A program made the position numbers and the translations under genes. DNA of 43,041 nt from Gammaproteobacteria bacterium (lineage in GTDB: Bacteria > Pseudomonadota > Gammaproteobacteria > Steroidobacterales > Steroidobacteraceae). Position 1 is the first letter of the stretch, and every line of letters begins with the position of its first letter. The DNA lies in assembly GCA_021773365.1 (NCBI GenBank), contig JAJFKF010000034.1:1-43041 (forward strand), written 5' to 3'. Below, piece by piece: positions 33,708-41,458 of the stretch. The notes under the pieces were generated by a model, which was not told the origin of the DNA, did not search any database, and saw nothing but the letters and a program-made list of their open reading frames with translations.

Positions 33708-33923
33708 ATGCTTATCTTGACGCGACGTTTGAATGAGACGGTGATGATCGGCGATGAAGTGACGGTCACCGTACTGGGGGTCAAGGGTGGTCAGGTGCGT
33801 CTGGGCATCAATGCGCCCAAGGACGTGGCCGTACACCGCGAGGAAGTATATGAGCGCATCAAGGCTGAACAGCAGGGCCTGGCCCACGCCACACCTGGCG
33901 ACCAGGTTTCCGCGACGGGATAA
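33708..33923 (+). CDS. csrA: Carbon storage regulator CsrA (RsmA)
   Basis: Dimeric RNA-binding protein that represses or activates mRNAs by binding GGA motifs. The 71 residues begin with the invariant [24 protein letters not shown] and include the RNA-binding [12 protein letters not shown], with the conserved Arg near position 44. The last ten or so residues are a variable tail. The gene starts 4 bases after the fecR stop, with its GAGGAG Shine-Dalgarno inside the end of fecR, so it is the third gene of the sigma-fecR operon. This is not the usual alaS-linked position of gammaproteobacterial csrA; it may be an additional copy dedicated to this locus, or the only copy. Confidence 0.95.
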   Translation: MLILTRRLNETVMIGDEVTVTVLGVKGGQVRLGINAPKDVAVHREEVYERIKAEQQGLAHATPGDQVSATG

Positions 33924-33976
33924 CTTCCGGACTGCACAGGAATGGAAATGATGCTGCGAAGATAATTACACAAACT

Positions 33977-33997
33977 GCAGCGGCGGCAAGCCGCTGC
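33977..33997 (+). other. Small hairpin downstream of csrA
   Basis: GCAGCGGC (33977-33984) pairs perfectly with GCCGCTGC (33990-33997) around GGCAA. No T tract follows it. It precedes the stronger terminator at 34021 and may protect the 3' end or pause polymerase. Confidence 0.45.
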
Positions 33998-34020
33998 GGG
34001 CAGCAGCGCGGGGAACAAGA

Positions 34021-34065
34021 CGGCGCAACCGGCTTCGGGGCGAAGCGGGCTGCGCCGTTCTTTCT
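34021..34065 (+). terminator. Intrinsic terminator of the sigma-fecR-csrA operon
   Basis: A 17-base arm (34021-34037) and its complement (34041-34057) pair at 15 of 17 positions around a GGG loop. TTCTTTCT follows directly. This GC-rich stem with a T-rich tail ends the regulatory operon about 140 bases before zwf. The 282-base gap 33924-34205 otherwise shows only the smaller hairpin at 33977. Confidence 0.75.
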
Positions 34066-34205
34066 GGCCGCGCGAGCACACTATCCCGACTTTCCACTGC
34101 TGTCACCGGCGCCCCGCAACGCCGGCAACAACTTGTCGCCGACATGACGCGCACTTCGCCTCCGCGTAAAGTGAACCCTCACTGGCACACGCAGTCAACA
34201 AAGCC

Positions 34206-35600
34206 ATGTCGCAGCCACATTCACCTGAATCCGCCGATGCCGTGGCGATCTTCGGCATCACCGGCGATCTGGCATACAGGAAAATCATTCCAGCGTTGCA
34301 GAATCTGCTCAGGCGTGAACGCCTGCGCGGACCGATCGTCGGCATAGCGCGCGAGGACTGGAGTCCCGAGCACCTGCGCGAACGCCTCGCCGCCAGCCTG
34401 CGCGAGCACGGGGGCGGAATCGACGCGGCGGCATTTGCGGCACTTGGCGAACAACTGCAATATGTAAGCGGCGATTATCGCGACGCAGACACCTTCCGTG
34501 TCCTGCGCGCCGCGCTGGGCACGGCGCGCACACCGCTGCACTACCTGGCCATCCCGCCCAGTCTGTTCGGTGAAGTCGTCAATCACCTCGGAGCTTCGGG
34601 CTGCGCGCGCGGTGCGCGCGTGGTGGTGGAAAAGCCGCTGGGGCGCGATCTGGCCTCGGCGCGTGCGCTGAATCTCAGCCTGCAGCAGGTGTTCGACGAG
34701 GCGCAGATTTTCCGCATCGATCACTTTCTCGGCAAGGAGCCGGTGCAGAACATACTGTATCTGCGCTTCGCCAACCGCTTTCTGGAACCGCTGTGGAACC
34801 GCGAACACATCGCCAGCCTGCAGTTGACCATGGCCGAGCACTTCGGCATCGAGGGGCGCGGCCGTTTGTACGAGGAACTCGGCGCCATCCGCGACGTGGT
34901 GCAAAACCACCTGCTGCAGGTGGTGAGCCTGCTGACCATGGACGCGCCCGCGCGTTACGACAGCGATGCGTTGCGCGATGAAAAAGGCCGGCTGCTAAAA
35001 ACAATATGCCCGCTCACCCCGAACGACACGGTGCGCGGCCAGTACGCGAGCTATCGCCAGGAGCCCCACGTCGCCGGGGATTCACGGGTGGAGACCTACG
35101 CCGCCCTGAAACTGGCCATCAACGCCCCGCGCTGGCAGGGCGTGCCCATCCTGATCCGCACCGGCAAACGCCTCGCCACCACCGCCACCGAGGTAATCGC
35201 GCGTCTGCGCAAACCGACGCGGACTTTGTTCGATGCCGGCAACCAGCTACCCAACCACCTGCGGTTTCGCCTGGGTCCGGATAGTGTCTCCATCGGCCTG
35301 CAGGTGCTGAGCAAACAACCGGGTGAGGACATGCTGGGTCGCGAAACCGAGCTGCTGATGTGCGACGAGGACAGTGACCGGATAGGCGCTTACGAGCGCC
35401 TGATCGGCGATGCGCTGCGGGGCGATTCAACGCTGTTTGCCCGGCAGGATTCCATCGAAGCTGCATGGGCTATCGTCGATGGCGTGTTACAGAACCCGAC
35501 CGCGCCGCTGCCGTATGCCGACGGGAGTTGGGGCCCAGGTGGTGCCGATACGCTGGCAGACGGGACGGGCGGCTGGCACAACCCGAGCGATGACAGTTAG
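34206..35600 (+). CDS. zwf: Glucose-6-phosphate dehydrogenase
   Basis: Oxidises glucose 6-phosphate to 6-phosphogluconolactone, producing NADPH or NADH, as the entry to the oxidative pentose phosphate and Entner-Doudoroff pathways. The 464 residues have the coenzyme motif AIFGITGDLAYRKIIPAL (about residues 14-31), EKPLGRDL (about 143), the active-site RIDHFLGKEPVQN (about 172-184, catalytic His and substrate Lys), and RTGKRLATTATEV near 320. The nucleotide loop reads GITGDLAYRK rather than the common GASGDLAxRK/KK, so cofactor preference may differ. The Shine-Dalgarno is weak. GH15 and pgl genes follow on the same strand. Confidence 0.95.
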   Translation: MSQPHSPESADAVAIFGITGDLAYRKIIPALQNLLRRERLRGPIVGIAREDWSPEHLRERLAASLREHGGGIDAAAFAALGEQLQYVSGDYRDADTFRVLRAALGTARTPLHYLAIPPSLFGEVVNHLGASGCARGARVVVEKPLGRDLASARALNLSLQQVFDEAQIFRIDHFLGKEPVQNILYLRFANRFLEPLWNREHIASLQLTMAEHFGIEGRGRLYEELGAIRDVVQNHLLQVVSLLTMDAPARYDSDALRDEKGRLLKTICPLTPNDTVRGQYASYRQEPHVAGDSRVETYAALKLAINAPRWQGVPILIRTGKRLATTATEVIARLRKPTRTLFDAGNQLPNHLRFRLGPDSVSIGLQVLSKQPGEDMLGRETELLMCDEDSDRIGAYERLIGDALRGDSTLFARQDSIEAAWAIVDGVLQNPTAPLPYADGSWGPGGADTLADGTGGWHNPSDDS

Positions 35601-35693
35601 AACGCGCCGCTCTTGCACACACCACGGCCCCGCGGCACAGACATTGGCGGACGACCCATCCCTCTCATCCACTAAAACAGGACTCATACGGCG

Positions 35694-37514
35694 ATGACGC
35701 AACCACCCGTCGCAGACTATGCCCTGATCGGAAACCTGCGAACTGCCGCCCTGGTCAGCCGCGCCGGCAGCATCGACTGGCTGTGCTGGCCACGCTTCGA
35801 CTCCGGCGCCTGTTTCGCAGCCCTGCTGGGCACAAAAGACAACGGTCGCTGGAGCATCGCGCCCCCGCCCGGCAGCTACACGGTCACGCGTCGCTACCGT
35901 TCCGACACCCTGGTACTGGAGACGGAGTTCACCACTGCCACCGGCCGCGCCCGCCTCATCGACTTCATGCCCATGCAATCTGAACATAACGCCATCGTGC
36001 GCATTGTCGAAGGCGTGGAAGGCACCGTCACACTGTGCAGCGAGCTGAGCATCCGCTTCGACTACGGCGCGGTCGTACCCTGGGTGCAGCACTATGACGG
36101 CGGCATCACCGCCACTGCCGGCCCCGATGCGGTGCGCTTCGTGACACCGACCGCCAGTCACGGCAGAGATTTCCACACCGTGGTGGAGCTGGAGGTCACC
36201 GCCGGGCGCCGCCTGCCGTTCTCCTTGAGCTACTTTCATTCCTTTGCCAGTCCGCCCGCGCCACCCGAGGCTGCCGCCGCCTGCGAAGAAACCACACAGT
36301 GGTGGCGGGACTGGTGTGCGAAGTCCACCTATAGCGGCGACTGGCAGCATTCCGTGCGCCGCTCGCTGCTTACACTCAAGGCCCTGAGCTTCACCCCCAC
36401 GGGCGGCATCATCGCCGCGCCCACCACTTCTCTGCCCGAATGCCCCGGAGGCGCGCGCAACTGGGACTACCGGTACTGCTGGCTGCGCGACGCCACGTTC
36501 ACGTTGTATGCGCTGCTGATCTGCGGCTATCACGAAGAGGCGCGCGCCTGGCGCCAATGGCTGCTGCACGCCGCCGCCGGCAAACCCGAGGACCTGCAAA
36601 TCCTCTACGGCCTCGCCGGCGAGCGGCGCCTGCCGGAGCTGGAACTGCCCTGGCTGCCCGGCTACCGCGATTCGCGACCGGTGCGCATCGGCAATGCCGC
36701 CGGCACGCAGTTTCAGCTGGACGTGTACGGCGAAGTCATGGACGCCCTGCACCTGGCGCGGCGAGGCGGACTGACCGGCGCCGGGGACGCCTGGCAGTTC
36801 CAGAAGGCCGTACTGGGGTTTCTCGAGTCCAACTGGGGCAAACCGGACAACGGCATCTGGGAAATGCGCGGCCCGCCGCAGCACTTCACCTATTCAAAGG
36901 TCATGGCCTGGGTGGCCTTCGATCGCGCGGTACGTGCGGTGGAGCATTTCAAGCTCGATGGGCCTGTCGGGGATTGGCGGCGCCTGCGCGCCAGGATTCA
37001 CGCCGACATCTGCAGGCACGGCATTGATCCACGCCGCGACTGCTTTGTACAGGCCTACGGCAGCACCGAACTGGATGCCAGTTTGCTGCTGCTGCCGCTG
37101 GTCGGCTTTCTGCCCGCCGACGATGCACGCATGCAGCGCACCGTGGCCGCTATCGAGCAGCATCTGCTGCACGATGGACTGGTGCGGCGCTACGATTCAC
37201 ACAGCACCGACGACGGTCTAGCCGGCGGCGAAGGCGTGTTTCTGCCCTGCTCCTTCTGGCTGGCCGACAACTATGCCCTCATGGGCCGACTGCCGGAGGC
37301 GCGCGCCCTGTTCGAGCGCCTGCTGCGCTGCTGTAACGATGTCGGCCTGCTTGCGGAGGAGTACGACCCGGCGACCCGTGAACTGCTCGGCAACTTTCCG
37401 CAGGCCCTGACGCATGTGGCGCTGGTGAACACCGCTCGCAATCTGTCGCGCGCCGGCGGGCCAGCGGAAACCCGGGCCAGGGAATCGGCAGAACCGGCGC
37501 CGCGGGAACACTGA
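35694..37514 (+). CDS. Glycoside hydrolase family 15 protein (glucoamylase/trehalase-like)
   Basis: A 606-residue cytosolic enzyme (no signal peptide) expected to release glucose from alpha-glucosides. The N-terminal beta domain (about 1-215) opens YALIGNLRTAALVSRAGSIDWLCWPRFDS. The (alpha/alpha)6 barrel (about 230-590) has GGARNWDYRYCWLRDATFTL, GTQFQLDVYGEVMDAL, GIWEMRGPPQHFTYSKVMAW and GGEGVFLPCSFWLADNYALMGR, all family landmarks; the carboxylate in WEMRG is a likely catalytic candidate. Members of this type include bacterial glucoamylases and the actinobacterial trehalase, so the substrate is open. It sits between zwf and pgl, whose start is 1 base after its stop. That suggests supply of glucose for the pentose phosphate route. 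Confidence 0.88.
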   Translation: MTQPPVADYALIGNLRTAALVSRAGSIDWLCWPRFDSGACFAALLGTKDNGRWSIAPPPGSYTVTRRYRSDTLVLETEFTTATGRARLIDFMPMQSEHNAIVRIVEGVEGTVTLCSELSIRFDYGAVVPWVQHYDGGITATAGPDAVRFVTPTASHGRDFHTVVELEVTAGRRLPFSLSYFHSFASPPAPPEAAAACEETTQWWRDWCAKSTYSGDWQHSVRRSLLTLKALSFTPTGGIIAAPTTSLPECPGGARNWDYRYCWLRDATFTLYALLICGYHEEARAWRQWLLHAAAGKPEDLQILYGLAGERRLPELELPWLPGYRDSRPVRIGNAAGTQFQLDVYGEVMDALHLARRGGLTGAGDAWQFQKAVLGFLESNWGKPDNGIWEMRGPPQHFTYSKVMAWVAFDRAVRAVEHFKLDGPVGDWRRLRARIHADICRHGIDPRRDCFVQAYGSTELDASLLLLPLVGFLPADDARMQRTVAAIEQHLLHDGLVRRYDSHSTDDGLAGGEGVFLPCSFWLADNYALMGRLPEARALFERLLRCCNDVGLLAEEYDPATRELLGNFPQALTHVALVNTARNLSRAGGPAETRARESAEPAPREH

Positions 37515-37515
37515 G

Positions 37516-38202
37516 ATGGAATGGATCGCCAGCAAAAACACAGCAACCGCCGAAAGCGCCGCGGCGCAGTTCATTGCGGCACGTCTGGCTGCGGCCATCG
37601 CCGGGCGTGGTCAGGCCACGCTGGCCATCAGCGGTGGGCGCACGCCCTGGGGACTGCTCACTCGCCTGGCAGGACATGCGCTGGACTGGAAGGCCGTGCG
37701 GCTCTTTCAGGTGGATGAGCGCATCGTCGCGGCGGATGACGCGGCCCGCAACTGGAAACACTTTCTGCGGACAGCGCTGGCGACGCGTATTCCCTCGACA
37801 AACCACCACCCGATGCCGGTGGAAATTGCAGACGCCAAACAGGCTGCCAGCCAGTACGCGCAGCTTCTCATCCGGCATTGCGGACGGCCTCCGGCGCTGG
37901 ATGTCGTGCATCTAGGCATCGGCGCAGACGGTCATACCGCTTCATTGTTCGCCGGCGACGCCCTACTTCAGGAAAGGCAACGCCTGGTGGGCGTGAGCGC
38001 AATCTATGACGGCCACGCCCGTTTGTCCATGACTTTGCCAGTGCTGAACCATGCGGGCTGCATCGTGTGGTACGTCACGGGCACGGAACGCAAACACTCG
38101 GTATCGCGCCTTTTCGCCGCAGACCCCGACATTCCCGCCAGCCAGGTGAAGCGCACGCACGCTGTTTGTTTTACCGATCTGGAGGCTGCGCCGGCGACGT
38201 AG
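37516..38202 (+). CDS. pgl: 6-phosphogluconolactonase
   Basis: Hydrolyses 6-phosphogluconolactone, the product of Zwf. The 228 residues belong to the DevB/glucosamine-6-phosphate isomerase-like family, with LAISGGRTPWGLLTRLAG (about 37-54), FQVDERIVAADDAARNWKHF (about 69-88), and the active-site stretch VHLGIGADGHTASLFAGD (about 134-151, catalytic His). The normal length is 225-240. It starts 1 base after the GH15 stop. Its last 32 bases overlap the end of the convergent 6-phosphogluconate dehydrogenase gene. Confidence 0.93.
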   Translation: MEWIASKNTATAESAAAQFIAARLAAAIAGRGQATLAISGGRTPWGLLTRLAGHALDWKAVRLFQVDERIVAADDAARNWKHFLRTALATRIPSTNHHPMPVEIADAKQAASQYAQLLIRHCGRPPALDVVHLGIGADGHTASLFAGDALLQERQRLVGVSAIYDGHARLSMTLPVLNHAGCIVWYVTGTERKHSVSRLFAADPDIPASQVKRTHAVCFTDLEAAPAT

Positions 38203-39094
38203 CGTGGCCGCCGAACGATTTTCGCAGCAAGGCCAGCAGCCGCGAGCCGAATTCATCGCTGCCCTGTGAGGCAAAGCGGCTCATCAACGCGGTGGTGATC
38301 ACCGGCGCCGGGATGCCGAGGTCGATGGCCTCCTGCGCGGTCCAGCGGCCTTCGCCGGAATCGGCGACCTGCGGCGCGACTTTTTTCATCCCAGCCTCGT
38401 CGGCCAGCACACCGGCAGTGAGGTCCAGCAGCCAGGAGCGGATCACCGTGCCGTGACGCCAGGCTTCTGCGATGTCGGCCAGCGGCAGCTGCAGATCCTC
38501 CCGCGCCGCGAGCAATGCGAACCCTTCAGCGTAGGCCTGCATCAGGCCGTACTCGATGCCATTGTGAATCATCTTGACGAAGTGTCCGGCACCGGACGGT
38601 CCACAGTACACCCAGCCTTTGTCCGGCACGGGCGCCAGCACCTTGAGCAGCGGCAACAGGGCATCGACATGGCGGCGCTCGCCGCCCAGCATCAATCCGT
38701 AACCATTCTCCCGTCCCCACACGCCGCCGGACACGCCGGCATCGACAAAGCCTATGCCGCGCTCCGCCAGCAATTGACCGCGCCGCTGCGAATCGCGGTA
38801 GTGGGCATTGCCGCCATCGATGACGATATCGCCGTGCGCGAGTCTTGCCGCCAGCGCCTGCATGGTCTGCTCGGTGGCTTCGCCCGCCGGCACCATTGAC
38901 CACACGATGCGCGCAGGCGGCAGCGCGGCGATCATCCGCTCCAGATCCGGCGCAACGTCTATGGACGGTTCATCGGCAAAGCCCGCCGCGGCCCCGGCAT
39001 CGTGGCTGTACCCGCAAACGCGAATTCCCGCGTGCGCCAGGCGGCGCGCCATGTTGCCGCCCATGCGGCCAAGACCAATCATGCCGATATGCAT
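38171..39094 (-). CDS. gnd: 6-phosphogluconate dehydrogenase, decarboxylating, short form
   Basis: Oxidatively decarboxylates 6-phosphogluconate to ribulose 5-phosphate. The start MHIGMIGLGRMGGNMARRL at 39094 has GGAG upstream and gives 307 residues; the in-frame extension upstream to 39205 is not conserved-looking. The N-terminal Rossmann motif is GLGRMGGNMA. The signature DGGNAHYRDSQRR (about 95-107), the catalytic GPSGAGHFVKMIHNGIEYG (about 162-180) and EAWRHGTVIRSWLLDL follow. At about 300 residues it is the short GntZ/YqeC-type enzyme, usually NAD-linked, not the 470-residue enteric Gnd. It completes the oxidative pentose phosphate set with zwf and pgl but is read from the other strand. 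Confidence 0.92.
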   Translation of the reverse strand: MHIGMIGLGRMGGNMARRLAHAGIRVCGYSHDAGAAAGFADEPSIDVAPDLERMIAALPPARIVWSMVPAGEATEQTMQALAARLAHGDIVIDGGNAHYRDSQRRGQLLAERGIGFVDAGVSGGVWGRENGYGLMLGGERRHVDALLPLLKVLAPVPDKGWVYCGPSGAGHFVKMIHNGIEYGLMQAYAEGFALLAAREDLQLPLADIAEAWRHGTVIRSWLLDLTAGVLADEAGMKKVAPQVADSGEGRWTAQEAIDLGIPAPVITTALMSRFASQGSDEFGSRLLALLRKSFGGHATSPAQPPDR

Positions 39095-39239
39095 TTGCGC
39101 CTCCTCAACCGGACGTTCAGGGTTCCGCTCACCATCCCGCATTGCTGCACAGGCGATTCCGTAAACCGCGGCAGCACCAAGTCGCGGTGGAGAGTGTACC
39201 GGCACGGACAGCGTCGGAGCGAGGGGATCGCATCTTGCG

Positions 39240-40307
39240 TCACTTCGTCCCTGCCACCAGCGTCCCCGTCAGCAGCGCGAGCAGCGCCGTAGGCATCCAC
39301 GCCAGCGCCACCGGATTCAGATCGAACACGATGGCCCCGCTTTCCACCGTCCGCTGCAACAGGAAGAACCCCACCCCCAGCAGCACGCCGATCAACAGGC
39401 GTGATCCCGATCCGGAGGAACGCAGCGGCCCGAACACAAACGGCACCGCCAGCAGCGCCACCACCACGATGGCGCAGGTACGCGCCAGGCGTGACCAGAA
39501 AGCAAACTTGTAGCTGTCAGTCTCCAGACCATTGGCCTGCAGATGCCGGATGAGTCGCCACAGTTCCACCGAAGGCAGCTGGCGCGGGCGGGCGTTTGCC
39601 AGATCGAGAAAGCCCGGGTCCACACCGGTGGTGAGCGTTTCCTGCGGCGAACTGCCCGCCTCCACCCGCTCGTCACCGAAGTCAGTGCTCACATATCGCT
39701 CAAGCTGCCAGTCTTGCCCCCCGGGCGTCACCGTCGCCCGATCCGCCCCCGCCACGCTGGCCAGCTGCTGCGGATTGCTGAAACGATAGACATACACCCC
39801 GCCGAACAGATTGTCGCCCGAGCGTTCCTCCACGTTGATCATCCGTTCACCGTCCTTCACCCATACCCCGCCGCCGGCGAAGTTGATGTCCCCGGAGGTG
39901 CTGAAAATCTTTTGCTGGCGAGCGAACTTCTGCAGCGGTGGTGCGATGTATTCGCCCACCAGCGCCGTCAGCACCGCCAGCCGCAAACCGGCCAGCGCCA
40001 CGGCGCCGCCAACCCGGGAGACAGACACGCCCGAAGCACGTACCACCACCAGCTCACTGCCTCGCGCCAGACCGCCCAGTCCGAGCAGTGCGCCGAGCAG
40101 CACCGCAATGGGCATGAGTTCGAAGGCCTGCTGCGGCATGTTGAGCAGCGTGTACTGCAGGGCATCGACGGCACTGTAGGTGCCCTTGCCGATGTCCTCC
40201 TGCTGCTCGATGAACATGAACAGACCCAGCAGTGTCACCAGAACACCCATCACCATGGCGCTGTAGCTCACCACCGTGGCGATGAAATAACGACTGAGAA
40301 TGCTCAC
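39240..40307 (-). CDS. lptG: LPS export ABC transporter permease LptG
   Basis: With LptF it forms the membrane part of LptB2FG, which pulls lipopolysaccharide out of the inner membrane. The GTG start at 40307 (VSILSRYFIATVV) gives 355 residues. Three N-terminal membrane helices (about 12-33, 57-80, 98-120), a periplasmic beta-jellyroll (about 135-265), and three C-terminal helices (near 275-350) match YjgP/YjgQ. KFARQQKIFSTSGDINFAGGGVWVKDGERMINV marks the jellyroll start. Its start overlaps the lptF stop by 4 bases (GTGA). Confidence 0.94.
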   Translation of the reverse strand: MSILSRYFIATVVSYSAMVMGVLVTLLGLFMFIEQQEDIGKGTYSAVDALQYTLLNMPQQAFELMPIAVLLGALLGLGGLARGSELVVVRASGVSVSRVGGAVALAGLRLAVLTALVGEYIAPPLQKFARQQKIFSTSGDINFAGGGVWVKDGERMINVEERSGDNLFGGVYVYRFSNPQQLASVAGADRATVTPGGQDWQLERYVSTDFGDERVEAGSSPQETLTTGVDPGFLDLANARPRQLPSVELWRLIRHLQANGLETDSYKFAFWSRLARTCAIVVVALLAVPFVFGPLRSSGSGSRLLIGVLLGVGFFLLQRTVESGAIVFDLNPVALAWMPTALLALLTGTLVAGTK

Positions 40308-41356
40308 TTGCGCGCCACCATCACCAACGCCACCGAGGCCAGCAGCGCATGCACCCACCACAGCCCCAGCACTGGTGGCACCACGCCCTTGGCGACCCAC
40401 GCCGTGGCGGCAGTCAGGAGATTCGAGTAGATGAAGTACACCACGATGGCGTAGCCGATGCGGGCGTAGCGGCCCTGCCGCGGACGCAGTCGCGCCAGCG
40501 GCACGGCCATGAAGCTCAGCACCAGCGCCATCAACGGCTGCGACAGCCGCCATTGCAGCTCAGCCATGTCGGCTAGTGCCTGCGACCTGAACAGCTGGGA
40601 GGTAGGCCTGACATCCAGCCGGCTGGTATCGAAGCTCGCCGCGGTCAGGCGCACCGGAATGGCCTGCTCGCGAAACTCCGTCACCCGAAATGCCGCGCTG
40701 CCCGGCACGCCCTCATACAACCGACCATCCTCCAGCACGAAGGTATGCAGCCGCCCTTCCTCGCTGACGTGATGACGCGCCCGCGCCGCCGTGGTGATCT
40801 CCAGCTGGTCGCCACGCATGCGTTTGACGAAGACTTCACGCAGCGTACCATCCTCATCGACGCTGGCAGCATAGAACACCGCGCCATCCCCACCCAGACT
40901 GCGGAAGCGCCCGGCCTCGAGATTGACAAAACGCGCATCGCGCGAAGCCACCGCCCGCAGCTCCTGTACCCGCTCGGCCGCGCGCGGCGAAACATCCAGC
41001 GTCAGCCAGGTCAGGAGCCCGGTGAGCACTACCGCCAGTAGCATCACCGGCCCATACAGACGCTTCAGCCCCACGCCGCAGGCGTGGATGGCCGCCATTT
41101 CGCTCTCGTGATACAGGCGCCCGAAGGCCAGCACGATACCCAGCAGCAAGCCCACGGGCACGAGGATGGGCAAGGTTTCCAGCGAGCTGACACCAATGAG
41201 CGTGAGGACGATCTCGCGTGGAAAACGGCTGTTGGCAGCCCGCTCCAGCACCTCGGCCAGCTGGTAGGTCACCAGGATGACCAGCAGCACGCCGGTCACC
41301 ATGGCCCAGTTCAGCAGCACTTCGCGGAAAACATAGCGATCGAGCGTGCGGAACAT
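40304..41356 (-). CDS. lptF: LPS export ABC transporter permease LptF
   Basis: Partner permease of LptG. The start MFRTLDRYVFREVLLNWAMVTGVLLV at 41356 gives 350 residues; frames reaching further upstream run into the pepA start region and look non-coding. The topology is the same as LptG: three N-terminal helices (about 12-38, 51-75, 95-118), a periplasmic jellyroll (about 130-255), and three C-terminal helices. ESEMAAIHACGVGLKRL is the coupling-helix region contacting LptB. It is divergent from pepA with a 102-base gap, as in enterics. Confidence 0.94.
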   Translation of the reverse strand: MFRTLDRYVFREVLLNWAMVTGVLLVILVTYQLAEVLERAANSRFPREIVLTLIGVSSLETLPILVPVGLLLGIVLAFGRLYHESEMAAIHACGVGLKRLYGPVMLLAVVLTGLLTWLTLDVSPRAAERVQELRAVASRDARFVNLEAGRFRSLGGDGAVFYAASVDEDGTLREVFVKRMRGDQLEITTAARARHHVSEEGRLHTFVLEDGRLYEGVPGSAAFRVTEFREQAIPVRLTAASFDTSRLDVRPTSQLFRSQALADMAELQWRLSQPLMALVLSFMAVPLARLRPRQGRYARIGYAIVVYFIYSNLLTAATAWVAKGVVPPVLGLWWVHALLASVALVMVARK

Positions 41357-41458
41357 GTGGTTTGGCGTTATTAAGAGCGGTATTGGATGGGCTACACTAC
41401 GGCGCGCCGCGCCTCGCGCGGTCCTGAACAATACACCACGCGCACAGAGGACTGAATC

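Noticed and set aside
41362-41398. pepA promoter with TTGGCG and TACACT
   Set aside because: The -10-like TACACT at 41393 is plausible, but the nearest -35-like box is about 25 bases away, too far for a confident call.
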